Below, piece after piece: positions 55,608 through 64,000 of a stretch of DNA of 64,000 nt; within the stretch, counting starts at the first letter, position 1, and the number at the start of each line of letters is the position of its first letter. The notes under the pieces were generated by a model, which searched no databases, had not been told where the DNA came from, and saw only the letters and a list, made by a program, of their open reading frames with translations. A program made the translations under genes and the position numbers. This stretch comes from Flagellimonas okinawensis (GTDB taxonomy: Bacteria; Bacteroidota; Bacteroidia; Flavobacteriales; Flavobacteriaceae), in contig NZ_JARFVA010000001.1 in NCBI RefSeq assembly GCF_029194005.1, forward strand, positions 62,001 through 126,000, given 5' to 3'.

Positions 55608-57063
55608 TGCCATCCTAAAGGTTCAGAAGGCGATTGCATCGGTAGATAGATTGGATGAGTTGGTTGGCATAACCGAGGACGCTGAAACTATAGATGACCT
55701 GAAAACCTTGGTGGTAGCATCGGATGAAATTACAGTTCCTTTAGATTGGTATGATTTGGAACCGCCTTATATATTTCCTGCGACTCCATTTAACAGGCAA
55801 AATCTACTGGCCTTGGTTTTCTATAAGCTTGGAAATCATCAAAAGGCCTTTGAGTTTGTTTCTGAAGAACATCCGCTATACCACCACCTTTTGATTGCAA
55901 CACATTTGCAATTCGGTTATGAGATTTCGCCTGACATGGTAGATTTTTGTTACAATACATCGCCGCACAACAGTGCAGTTCTAAGTTATTATGGTGTCGT
56001 AGAAAACCCCAAAAACAATGAGGGACTTAAAAAAGAGTTTTCTGAAGCACTTTCCAAAGCTGAAAATGATGAAGTCAAGGTATTTACGGCTAAACACTAC
56101 CTAAATTTACTTCTCGATTCTGGTGAATTGCAGGAGGCAAAACAACTGGCGCAAGAACAATTCGAAATTGCCATTTCAGAAGATGCCAAAAATGCAATGA
56201 ATACCCATTTAGCGGGAATTTTAATGGCACAATTACAAGTGCCTTATGATAGTCAAATGTTAGAAGAAGTTCATGAACTGCAGTTAAAGGCCATTGCTCA
56301 ATTCGAAGCAAAAGACCTGAAAATACAGGCAGGAATGTTGTTGGTCGATGCAACAGAAATTGCCAATTTTAAGGGAGACTTTGTTGCATCCAAAGAACTT
56401 ATTAATAGAGCGATTCAATATTTTAAAGAAGAAGATATTCCGGAGTTCTTGGGAGAGGCCGGATTCAAAAAAGCGATTCTATTATATACTTGGTCAAAGA
56501 ATGGAAGTCCTCAATATTATAAAGCAGCCATTAATGCTTTTCAGGATGTATTGAAAGTGTTCAAGCGAGATACACATCCTCAGAAATTTGCAGATGTACA
56601 TCACAATCTGGCGTTAATTTATTCTGAAATTCCGGTAGGTGCTGACGAGAAACCAATGTGGACGGCCTTTTGTGCATCATCCTTCAAAGAAGTTCTGGCT
56701 TTTTATACAAAAGATAAGTATCCGTATGAAAATGCAATGGCAAGTCATAATTATGCGACAGCGTTAATGCATTTTCCTCCAGCAAAAATTCATGACAATC
56801 TTGAAAAAGCAGCTGGTCTGTTTGAGGAAGCGCTTGAGGTGAGAACGGCAGAAGCATATCCCTTTGAACGTGCTTTGACCTTGATGAATCAATTGGAATT
56901 GGGATGGCTTACACATAACGAAACTAGTGAGGAGGAGTTGAAAAAATATGAAGAAATGAAGGAAAAAGCCGAGGAAGTGAAAACTTTGGTGACAGATGCT
57001 GGTATACTAGAACAAGCTGAGAAGCATCTCCAAGAATTGGAAAAAGTAAAAAGTTTAATTTAG
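55582..57063 (+). CDS. TPR-repeat protein of the hydrogenase operon, 493 aa
   Basis: This is a soluble helical protein without a signal peptide. Repeated helix pairs of TPR type are seen, for example LLALVFYKLGNHQKAFEFV, KHYLNLLLDSGELQEAKQL, AINAFQDVLKVFKRD, and AAGLFEEALEVRTAEAYP near the C-terminus. TPR proteins are recalled as neighbours of group 2a and related aerobic hydrogenases, where they may be assembly scaffolds. The exact job here is unknown. Confidence 0.85.
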   Translation: MLTILTTTDAILKVQKAIASVDRLDELVGITEDAETIDDLKTLVVASDEITVPLDWYDLEPPYIFPATPFNRQNLLALVFYKLGNHQKAFEFVSEEHPLYHHLLIATHLQFGYEISPDMVDFCYNTSPHNSAVLSYYGVVENPKNNEGLKKEFSEALSKAENDEVKVFTAKHYLNLLLDSGELQEAKQLAQEQFEIAISEDAKNAMNTHLAGILMAQLQVPYDSQMLEEVHELQLKAIAQFEAKDLKIQAGMLLVDATEIANFKGDFVASKELINRAIQYFKEEDIPEFLGEAGFKKAILLYTWSKNGSPQYYKAAINAFQDVLKVFKRDTHPQKFADVHHNLALIYSEIPVGADEKPMWTAFCASSFKEVLAFYTKDKYPYENAMASHNYATALMHFPPAKIHDNLEKAAGLFEEALEVRTAEAYPFERALTLMNQLELGWLTHNETSEEELKKYEEMKEKAEEVKTLVTDAGILEQAEKHLQELEKVKSLI

Positions 57064-57070
57064 GAGGGTT

Positions 57071-57418
57071 ATGCACGAAACATCTATCGTAAATAGCATT
57101 ATTGCGACTTTGGAACAAGAGTTTGAAGCTGAGAAACTCCAGAAGATGAAAGCAATTCACCTGAAAGTGGGAATCCTTTCGAACATAGAACCGCGTTTGC
57201 TACACAACGCATATGATGTTTATCATTTAAGGGATGGCAGATTTCAGAACGTTGCTTTGAAAATAGAATCGACACAATTGAAAATTCAATGTGAAGTTTG
57301 CGATCATGTTACCAATGTGGAGAATTACAGGTTTCTATGCGAAAATTGCGAACGACCAAGTAAAAATGTAATCGAAGGGGAGGAAATGTTGATTCACAAA
57401 ATAGAATTTGATGACTAG
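57071..57418 (+). CDS. hypA: Nickel insertion protein HypA
   Basis: HypA delivers nickel to the hydrogenase precursor with HypB. It has the invariant MHE start that binds nickel and a zinc domain with CEVC and CENC near residues 77-98. The length of 115 aa is normal. The start is 7 bases after the TPR stop and the end overlaps the ORF of hypB. Confidence 0.95.
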   Translation: MHETSIVNSIIATLEQEFEAEKLQKMKAIHLKVGILSNIEPRLLHNAYDVYHLRDGRFQNVALKIESTQLKIQCEVCDHVTNVENYRFLCENCERPSKNVIEGEEMLIHKIEFDD

Positions 57419-57449
57419 ACCATTAGGTCTTTATAAACACAAAAAAACG

Positions 57450-58148
57450 ATGAGCGTAGATAAATCAACAAAGGCGGCACGAGGAACTGTGCAATGCGAG
57501 AACACTAATATCAATTTGCTCAAAGCAAATGATTTTGTAGCGGATATTATTAAAAAGGAAATGGCTAAAACCAATACTCTTTTAATCAACATAACCTCAT
57601 CAGCAGGTAGTGGTAAGACCACCTTAATGCAGAAAACCGCAGAAAAACTAAAGGATAAAATAACAATGGCCGTGATGGTCGGAGATTTAGAAACGGAACG
57701 TGATGCAGAGCGTATTCGGGAGACCGGCATACATGCCCTGCAGATAGTAACGGGAGGTATTTGCCATCTGGAAGCTCAAATGGTGCATCAGGTTTTAGAC
57801 CAATTCGACTTGGAGAATATTGATTTATTGTTCATAGAAAATGTGGGCAATTTGGTTTGTCCGGCTTCTTTCGATTTGGGTGAAGACTATCGCGTTACCT
57901 TAATGGCAACAACAGAAGGTGATGACAAGCCCAAAAAGTATCCTAAAATGTTTTTGACCAGCGATATGATGGTCGTTTCAAAAGCCGATTTATTGCCTTA
58001 CGTGCCTTTCTCAGTAGAAGCCGTAATCAAGGATGCGCGAGAGGTAAACCATGAAATAGAAGTGTTACAAGTTTCGTCTACGAACGGAGAGGGAATAGAT
58101 GCTTGGTGTGATTGGTTACTGGAGAAAATTGAACGGAAGAAAGGATAA
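57450..58148 (+). CDS. hypB: Nickel-donating GTPase HypB
   Basis: This SIMIBI-class GTPase drives nickel transfer. The P-loop is ITSSAGSGKTTLMQ, with GDLETERDAERI, GGICHLEAQMV and ENVGNLVCPASFDLGED as further motifs. No His-rich or CxxCGC nickel-store region is present at the N-terminus. The frame is open to 57408, but the ATG at 57450 (MSVDKSTKAARG) after the hypA stop is the natural start, giving 232 aa. Confidence 0.94.
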   Translation: MSVDKSTKAARGTVQCENTNINLLKANDFVADIIKKEMAKTNTLLINITSSAGSGKTTLMQKTAEKLKDKITMAVMVGDLETERDAERIRETGIHALQIVTGGICHLEAQMVHQVLDQFDLENIDLLFIENVGNLVCPASFDLGEDYRVTLMATTEGDDKPKKYPKMFLTSDMMVVSKADLLPYVPFSVEAVIKDAREVNHEIEVLQVSSTNGEGIDAWCDWLLEKIERKKG

Positions 58149-58155
58149 TGGCTAA

Positions 58156-60417
58156 ATGCAAAAAACCTTTGAAATTACTATTTCTGGTCAAGTACAAGGG
58201 GTGGGTTTCCGTCCTTTTGTGTATAGTTTATCTAAACAATTTCAATTGAGGGGTTCGGTTTGCAATAATCAAGACGGAGTACTAATTCACATCAATGCCT
58301 CCGAAGAAAAAGCAACTAATTTTCTGGTTCAACTACTAGAAAATGCTCCATCAATTTCTATCATTCAATCACATAAGATTTCCGAAATTCCGTTTCAAGA
58401 ATTCGATGGCTTCAAGATAATTCCTTCAGAAGCAAAGCATCAAACCAACATTCCGTTAACCCCAGATTTTTCTATTTGCGAATCATGCAAAGCTGAAATT
58501 AGGGATAAAAGCAATCGGCGATATGGGTATGCTTTTACCACATGCACCAACTGCGGCCCAAGATTTGCGGCGACCACAAAATTTCCTTTTGAGAGGTCAA
58601 ATACAACGGTTTCTGCCTTTAAAATGTGTGCTACTTGTCAATCGGAATATATCAATCCTGATGACAGGCGATTTCATTCGCAAACGAATGGCTGCCCCGA
58701 TTGTGGGATTCAATTAAAACTGCAAGATTATGACGGGAGGCAATTTGATGGAGACCATAAGGAGCTAGTTAAGAAAACATCCGACTTCATCCGAAAAGGA
58801 AGCATCCTGGCACTTAAAAACACAAATGGTTATCTGCTATGTTGCGATGCCAATAATAAGTCGGCGATAGAACGTTTACGTGAAAAAAAGCAACGCCCTG
58901 CGAAACCTTTTGCCTTGCTCTATCCATCCTTGGAAAGAATCAAAAAAGACTTTAACCTAAGTGCTACAGAAGAAAATGCACTTACTTCATCTGTAGCTCC
59001 CATAGTTATTTTGAACCCGAAGAAGTCTATTCCTGACTTGGAACAAGATGGTATCGCTCCAGGATTGAATCAATTCGGTGTTATGTTACCATCATCAGCT
59101 TTGCTCACGGTTTTGATGGATGAACTTGGTACTCCGATCATCGCCACGAGTGGAAATGTTCATGGCTCCCCGATTATCTCGAAAGAATCAGAAGCAATTC
59201 AAAAACTATCTGGAGTGGCTGATTATTTCCTGCATCACGATTTAGAAGTTACTTTTCCTCAGGATGATTCTGTATTTCGGTTTACTGATGAACATCAAAT
59301 TACACTTCGACGTTCTCGTGGATTAGCTCCCAACTTTCTGAATATGACACCTTCGGGAAACGAAAAGATACTGGCCATGGGTGCCCATTTAAAGAGCACG
59401 TTTACGTTTGTGCCTAATTCGCATACCTATATGAGTCCTTATCTTGGAAATCTGGATAGCTATGATGTTTCCGAAAGATTTCAGAATAGTATTGGACAAT
59501 TTGAAAAGTTGTTTCAAACACAACCGGAAGTAATTTTGATAGATGCCCATCCACAATATCAAAGTAGCATTTTGGGAAGGGAGTTGGCTGAAAAATGGAA
59601 TGCGGAATATATCTCCATACAACATCACAAAGCCCATTTTGCAAGTGTTTTAGGCGAACACGATTTATTTGATTCCAAAGAAAAAATACTAGGTCTAGTT
59701 TGGGATGGAACTGGGTTTGGAGAAGACAATATGATATGGGGAGGCGAGTCCTTTACGTATCAAAATCACGAAATGGAACGGCTGATTCACTTTGAATATT
59801 ATGATTGGTTGGCTGCTGATAAAATGGCGAAAGAACCAAGATTGTCCTTTCTCAGTATACTTCCCAATGCAGAAAAGGAAATTGCCAGGAAGAAGTTTTC
59901 CGAAACGGAATGGAAAGTCTATTTAAAAATGTTGGAGAACAACCCATTGAAAACATCATCGGTAGGACGCTTGTTTGACGCGGTTGCATCCTTGTTGGGT
60001 ATAATAGATGTGACTAGCTATGAAGGTGAGGCTGCAATGCTATTAGAAAATCAAGCAAGAATGTATGTTGGAAATGATGAAGTTGATTTTTTAGCAGGGG
60101 TAGTATTTGAAAACATTCCAACAAAAACAATTATTCAAAATATTCATCAAGCTATGGTAGATGGTTTCTCAATTCCAAGAATTGCGAATAGTTTTATTCA
60201 TACGCTAGCGCGCGTGATTTTTAATATAGCAAAGCAGCATAATTTTAGTTGTATTGCTTGTAGTGGCGGGGTTTTTCAAAATGCTGTACTCATCGAAAAG
60301 CTTATAAAACTAGCTGAAAATTCGGGAATAAAGTTAAAATTTAATCGTATATTGTCTAGTAACGATGAGAATATTTCGTTCGGTCAGTTATCTTATTATC
60401 AGCATATTAAAAAGTAA
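58156..60417 (+). CDS. hypF: Carbamoyltransferase HypF
   Basis: HypF activates carbamoyl phosphate and passes the carbamoyl group to HypE for cyanide synthesis. The order of domains is an acylphosphatase domain at 1-90 (GQVQGVGFRPFVYS), and zinc fingers at 108-180 with CESCKAEI, CTNCGPR, CATCQSEY and CPDCG. A YrdC-like domain at about 200-375 has KNTNGYLLCCDANN, and a Kae1-like domain to 753 has HHKAHFASVLGEH. Full length, 753 aa. Confidence 0.95.
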   Translation: MQKTFEITISGQVQGVGFRPFVYSLSKQFQLRGSVCNNQDGVLIHINASEEKATNFLVQLLENAPSISIIQSHKISEIPFQEFDGFKIIPSEAKHQTNIPLTPDFSICESCKAEIRDKSNRRYGYAFTTCTNCGPRFAATTKFPFERSNTTVSAFKMCATCQSEYINPDDRRFHSQTNGCPDCGIQLKLQDYDGRQFDGDHKELVKKTSDFIRKGSILALKNTNGYLLCCDANNKSAIERLREKKQRPAKPFALLYPSLERIKKDFNLSATEENALTSSVAPIVILNPKKSIPDLEQDGIAPGLNQFGVMLPSSALLTVLMDELGTPIIATSGNVHGSPIISKESEAIQKLSGVADYFLHHDLEVTFPQDDSVFRFTDEHQITLRRSRGLAPNFLNMTPSGNEKILAMGAHLKSTFTFVPNSHTYMSPYLGNLDSYDVSERFQNSIGQFEKLFQTQPEVILIDAHPQYQSSILGRELAEKWNAEYISIQHHKAHFASVLGEHDLFDSKEKILGLVWDGTGFGEDNMIWGGESFTYQNHEMERLIHFEYYDWLAADKMAKEPRLSFLSILPNAEKEIARKKFSETEWKVYLKMLENNPLKTSSVGRLFDAVASLLGIIDVTSYEGEAAMLLENQARMYVGNDEVDFLAGVVFENIPTKTIIQNIHQAMVDGFSIPRIANSFIHTLARVIFNIAKQHNFSCIACSGGVFQNAVLIEKLIKLAENSGIKLKFNRILSSNDENISFGQLSYYQHIKK

Positions 60418-60420
60418 ATT

Positions 60421-60696
60421 ATGTGTTTAGCGATTCCAGGTAAAATCAAGAGTATTGAAATGCAGTATGATGGCAAGGTGCGCATGGCTAAAGTGTTATT
60501 TGGCGGTATAACCAAAGAGGCCAGTTTAGAAATGCTGCCTGATGCCGATATTGACGATTATGTATTGGTACACGTTGGTGTTGCCATCAGCAAAGTAGAT
60601 GAAGAAGAAGCGCAAAAAACGTTTAAGTATCTGGAAGAGATTGGGGAACTGGGAGACCTTACCGATGTAGATGAATATTTGCCAAAAACTAATTAA
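60421..60696 (+). CDS. hypC: Maturation chaperone HypC
   Basis: HypC carries the Fe(CN)2CO moiety to the large-subunit precursor together with HypD. It starts MCLAIPGKI with the essential Cys 2 and has the conserved end; 91 aa. The start is 3 bases after hypF. Confidence 0.95.
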   Translation: MCLAIPGKIKSIEMQYDGKVRMAKVLFGGITKEASLEMLPDADIDDYVLVHVGVAISKVDEEEAQKTFKYLEEIGELGDLTDVDEYLPKTN

Positions 60697-60793
60697 AACC
60701 GTTTGCCGTGAAATGATCCATTACAAACATTACATTCAATTTGCAAATTGAGCGAATTACATCTGACCAATTAATAAAAATAAAAATCTACAG

Positions 60794-61888
60794 ATGAAAT
60801 ACATGTCTGAATACCGCGACCCTGAACTCGCAAAAAAATATTTGGAAGAAATAAAGAACACCGTTTCTAGACCTTGGTCGATTATGGAAGTTTGTGGTGG
60901 GCAAACACATAGCCTTGTGAAAAATGGTATCATTGAAATGTTACCGGATTCGGTTACTATGATTCATGGACCCGGGTGCCCCGTTTGTGTGACTCCTTTG
61001 AATTTAATCGATAAAGCGGTGTATCTCGCCTCAGACAAAGGAGTGATTCTTTGCTCCTTTGGAGATATGCTGAGAGTGCCTGGTTCTCAAAAAAGTTTGC
61101 TTGAAGCAAAAGCAGAAGGAGCCGATGTACGGATTTTATATTCTCCCTTAGAGGCTGTAAAAATTGCCGAAGACAATCCGGATAAAGAAGTTGTTTTCTT
61201 TGCCGTTGGCTTTGAAACAACGGCTCCGGCAAATGCCTTGTCGGTAGTGCACGCGCATCGTAGAGGCGTAAAAAACTATTCTATTTTGGCATCGCATGTC
61301 TTGGTGCCACCAGCAATAAAAGCGGTAATCGATGATGAGGAAAGTAAAATAGATGGCTTTTTGGCTGCTGGTCATGTATGTACCATAATGGGCAATACGG
61401 AGTATCATCCAATATCGGCCAAATATAAAGTGCCGATCGTGGTTACGGGTTTTGAACCTTTAGATGTGCTGCAAGGTATTTTGATGGTTATCCGTCAATT
61501 AGAGCAAAGTAAGTCTGAAGTTGAAAATCAATACGCTAGAATCGTTCGGGAGGAAGGTAATCGTGATGCTCAAAAAGTCATTGATGAAGTTTTTGAAGTT
61601 AGACATCAGATGTGGCGGGGTATTGGGGAAATTCCTGATAGCGGCTATGCCGTTCGTGAGAAATATGCAGCGTTTGATGCTACAAAAAAATTTAGTGTCA
61701 CGATTGAAGAGGCACCTGAAAACCCAGACTGTATTTCAGGTCAGGTTATGAAGGGAATCAAAAAGCCTTTTGAGTGCTCTCAATTTGGTAAAGCGTGTAA
61801 ACCTACAAATCCACTTGGTGCGCCCATGGTCAGTAGTGAAGGGGCTTGTGCTGCCTATTATCACTTTTCCGGACTAGTTGAAGCTTAA
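60794..61888 (+). CDS. hypD: Maturation factor HypD
   Basis: HypD is an iron-sulfur protein that is the scaffold on which iron receives its CN and CO ligands. The 364 residues include the start [19 protein letters not shown], the [15 protein letters not shown] motif, [10 protein letters not shown], and the Cys-rich end [27 protein letters not shown] over residues about 332-358. There are 97 bases before it in which I see no gene. Confidence 0.96.
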   Translation: MKYMSEYRDPELAKKYLEEIKNTVSRPWSIMEVCGGQTHSLVKNGIIEMLPDSVTMIHGPGCPVCVTPLNLIDKAVYLASDKGVILCSFGDMLRVPGSQKSLLEAKAEGADVRILYSPLEAVKIAEDNPDKEVVFFAVGFETTAPANALSVVHAHRRGVKNYSILASHVLVPPAIKAVIDDEESKIDGFLAAGHVCTIMGNTEYHPISAKYKVPIVVTGFEPLDVLQGILMVIRQLEQSKSEVENQYARIVREEGNRDAQKVIDEVFEVRHQMWRGIGEIPDSGYAVREKYAAFDATKKFSVTIEEAPENPDCISGQVMKGIKKPFECSQFGKACKPTNPLGAPMVSSEGACAAYYHFSGLVEA

Positions 61889-61898
61889 TCGAAACCAA

Positions 61899-62960
61899 AT
61901 GCCGGAGAACAACAAAATACGCGTGCAGCTGCAATGCCCCATGCCTAAACTTGACTTTGATGTCATCACTTTAGGGCATGGAAGTGGCGGAGTACTAACC
62001 AACAGACTTTTAGATAGTGGTGTTTTTGATCTGCTGAAAAACGATATCCTCGACGAACGCCATGATGGTGCATTTTTAGAGTTGCATGGCAAAACGGCTT
62101 TTTCTACAGATAGCTTTTTAGTGTCTCCCATATTTTTCCCCGGGGGAAATATTGGAGAGTTGGCCGTAAACGGAACGGTCAATGATCTGGCAATGTGCGG
62201 GGCTACGCCCAAATATCTCTCGTTAAGTTTTATCATTGAGGAAGGACTTCCAGTAAAAGAATTTTGGGATATTCTGGTAGCCATCAAATTCGCTTGTGAA
62301 AAAGCAGGCGTGCAAATCGTTACTGGCGATACTAAAGTGGTTGAAAAGGGTAAGGGCGACAAAATTTTCGTGAACACTTCAGGTGTCGGACCTATTCATC
62401 CCAAAGCAAATATCCGCGTAAAAAATATATCCGTAGGAGACAAAATAATTATTAGTGGAAATGTTGCATCTCACGGAATGGCTATCATGTCGGTTCGTGA
62501 AGGTTTAGAATTCGGCTCTGAAATCAAGAGTGATACCACCAATCTAAATCATACCATACTACGATTGATTGAGCTGTTTGGAGAAAGTATTCATTTATTG
62601 ACTGACCCGACACGGGGTGGTGTTGCAACAGTATTGAAAGAAATTGCACAATCTTCTGAAATAGGTATCGACTTGTTTCAAAGAGATTTTCCTATGGATG
62701 AACAGGTGGCAAGTGCCTGCGAATTATTAGGCTTGGACCCTTTATACGTAGCAAACGAAGGACTCTTTATTGCTTTCGTATCTGAGTCTGTAGCAGATGC
62801 CGTTTTGACTGCTTTGCAAGAAGATGAGAATGGTCAAAATGCTCGTATTATAGGAAGCGTCGTTGCGGAACATCCCAAACAAGTCATTATGGAAAGTGCA
62901 ATAGGAGGTAAGAGGGTTATAAGTATGCTTCCCGGAGAACAATTGCCTAGAATTTGTTAA
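61899..62960 (+). CDS. hypE: Maturation factor HypE
   Basis: HypE is an ATP-dependent dehydratase that makes the thiocyanate from the carbamoylated C-terminal Cys. The protein ends with that Cys in LPRIC. Motifs include LGHGSGG, DSFLVSPIFFPGGNIGELAVNGTVNDLA (about residues 70-97) and DPTRGGVATVLKE. The ATG at 61899 (MPENNKIRV, 353 aa) follows the hypD stop; the TTG at 61878 would overlap hypD. Confidence 0.95.
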   Translation: MPENNKIRVQLQCPMPKLDFDVITLGHGSGGVLTNRLLDSGVFDLLKNDILDERHDGAFLELHGKTAFSTDSFLVSPIFFPGGNIGELAVNGTVNDLAMCGATPKYLSLSFIIEEGLPVKEFWDILVAIKFACEKAGVQIVTGDTKVVEKGKGDKIFVNTSGVGPIHPKANIRVKNISVGDKIIISGNVASHGMAIMSVREGLEFGSEIKSDTTNLNHTILRLIELFGESIHLLTDPTRGGVATVLKEIAQSSEIGIDLFQRDFPMDEQVASACELLGLDPLYVANEGLFIAFVSESVADAVLTALQEDENGQNARIIGSVVAEHPKQVIMESAIGGKRVISMLPGEQLPRIC

Positions 62961-62961
62961 T

Positions 62962-64000
62962 ATGAATTTTGAAACGCTAGGCAAACATGTTACCGATTCT
63001 TATGTTTTTAAAGGTTCCGAGGAAATGCCATTCTTGGCTCCAAGAGGAGTTTTTACTATGGAGAATAAACTCTTTGTTTCCGATACGGGGCGTAATCGCA
63101 TTTTTATCTGGAATGAAATTCCCAAGACAGAATATCAAGAACCCGATATTGTTTTGGGTCAGGTCGATGCCACAGAAACGGGTCGTAATGCGGGTGGAAT
63201 TGCAACTGCAAGTACATTACATTATCCATCGGGAATATGGAGCAATGGCACTATCGTTATCGTTGCAGATGCTTGGAACCATCGCGTGCTTATTTGGCAT
63301 TCGTTACCCACTCAAAATGGGCAGCCAGCGGATGTAGTGTTGGGGCAGCCCGATTTTGAATCAAATCAACCCAACGTTTCGGGTATTGGAAACGACCCTT
63401 CTGCACAAACCTTAAACTGGCCGTACGGAGTTTTCTCAGATGGAGAAAGCCTTTGGATAGCAGATACAGGGAATCGGAGGATATTGTTCTATGACGGGAT
63501 TCCAATGACCAATTTTGCTCCGGCGGATGAAGTCATAGGAAAACCGGATTTCACGAACAGGGATTATGAAAATCATGAACCCATTTGGCCCTATTCCGTT
63601 AAGGTAAATGCCAAAAGACAAATGGTCGTAGCCGACACTCAATTCTACCGTTCATTAGTTTGGAATGATGCTGACAAAGCATTTTCAAAACCAGCGGATA
63701 GTATTATTGGACAAGCCGATTTTGATGCTTGTGGACAAAATCAGTTTGGCTTGTTTCCCTCTTCAAAATCGTTAAACTGGATATATGATGCTTGTTTCTA
63801 TAAAGACGGGATACTAGTAAATGATACTGGGAATAGTAGAGTATTATGGTTTGATAAAATCCCAACGAAAAACAATCCCGAAGCAACAGCGGTCATTGGG
63901 AAACGAGATTTTAAAACAGGAAGCGAAAATAAAGAAACCTTGATGGGAACTTCAAGCTCCTTGTATTGGCCTTTTTCAATAACTACAAAAGAAAATAAAC
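62962..64000 (+). CDS. NHL-repeat protein, start only (cut by window edge)
   Basis: ATG at 62962, one base after the hypE stop. The frame is open to the window end, giving at least 346 residues with no stop. NHL-like repeats are visible as LFVSDTGRNRIFIWN, IVADAWNHRVLIWHS, LWIADTGNRRILFYDG and ILVNDTGNSRVLWFD, spaced 60-90 residues apart, with GQ(V/P)D-type linkers. The repeats would build a beta-propeller. NHL proteins are recalled near some aerobic hydrogenases; a partner function is inferred. No signal peptide is seen. Confidence 0.9.
   Translation, partial: MNFETLGKHVTDSYVFKGSEEMPFLAPRGVFTMENKLFVSDTGRNRIFIWNEIPKTEYQEPDIVLGQVDATETGRNAGGIATASTLHYPSGIWSNGTIVIVADAWNHRVLIWHSLPTQNGQPADVVLGQPDFESNQPNVSGIGNDPSAQTLNWPYGVFSDGESLWIADTGNRRILFYDGIPMTNFAPADEVIGKPDFTNRDYENHEPIWPYSVKVNAKRQMVVADTQFYRSLVWNDADKAFSKPADSIIGQADFDACGQNQFGLFPSSKSLNWIYDACFYKDGILVNDTGNSRVLWFDKIPTKNNPEATAVIGKRDFKTGSENKETLMGTSSSLYWPFSITTKENK

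Noticed and set aside
62363..62395. TTTTCGT inside hypE as the missing right transposon end
   Set aside because: It lacks TGAG and ACCCC at the required spacing and lies within a conserved hypE coding region.

Overview
The window looks like chromosomal DNA of a marine-type Flavobacteriaceae (Bacteroidota). The evidence is a fused lpxC/fabZ gene, a short RpoD-type sigma factor, a PorX-like response regulator of type IX secretion, promoters with a TAnnTTTG -7 box, almost no Shine-Dalgarno sequences, and protein sequences typical of that family. I see no rRNA, tRNA or CRISPR.

Layout. 1-8.5 kb: the tail of a DinB-like gene, aroB, proline dehydrogenase, alanine dehydrogenase, tsaE, porX and several small or membrane proteins of unknown role. 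8.5-18.3 kb: an HD-domain hydrolase, then a lipid A/fatty-acid cluster (lpxD, lpxC-fabZ, lpxA, efp, a second lpxD-like gene), sucD, fabG, a VWA membrane protein and an SPFH protein. 19.1-27.3 kb: a complete histidine operon hisGDCBHA-(dinB-like)-(GIY-YIG)-hisF-hisIE. It is preceded by what reads as a complete transcription attenuator: a leader peptide with three consecutive His codons, an antiterminator arm and a terminator. Palindromic repeats and a small GIY-YIG nuclease gene have been inserted between hisA and hisF. 27.4-48.7 kb: a VWA/MoxR-type ATPase pair, cysM-cysE, the major sigma factor, a helicase, a glycosyltransferase, peptidase and deacylase lipoproteins, a FUSC transporter, an HxlR regulator with its divergent target, a methyltransferase, and a hydrolase gene cut off at its 5' end.

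48.69 kb to the right edge is an accessory region. The hydrolase is interrupted exactly where a Tn3-family terminal inverted repeat begins. A 964-residue Tn3 transposase follows at once, and then a [NiFe]-hydrogenase locus on the same strand: small subunit, large subunit, maturation protease, two small unknown proteins, a TPR protein, hypA, hypB, hypF, hypC, hypD, hypE and an NHL-repeat protein that runs off the window. The small subunit has no Tat signal and has the cluster-ligand changes typical of the group 2a (cyanobacterial HupSL / mycobacterial Huc) enzymes, so it is probably an aerobic H2-uptake hydrogenase. No matching right-hand repeat is visible between the transposase and position 64000. 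The whole hydrogenase locus may therefore be cargo of the transposon, or the element may have lost its right end.

How the genes work together: HypA/B load nickel, HypC/D/E/F build the Fe(CN)2CO group, and the protease removes a 15-residue tail from the large subunit once the metal is in place. The two small proteins, the TPR protein and the NHL protein are likely system-specific partners for assembly or electron delivery. Their function cannot be read from the sequence.
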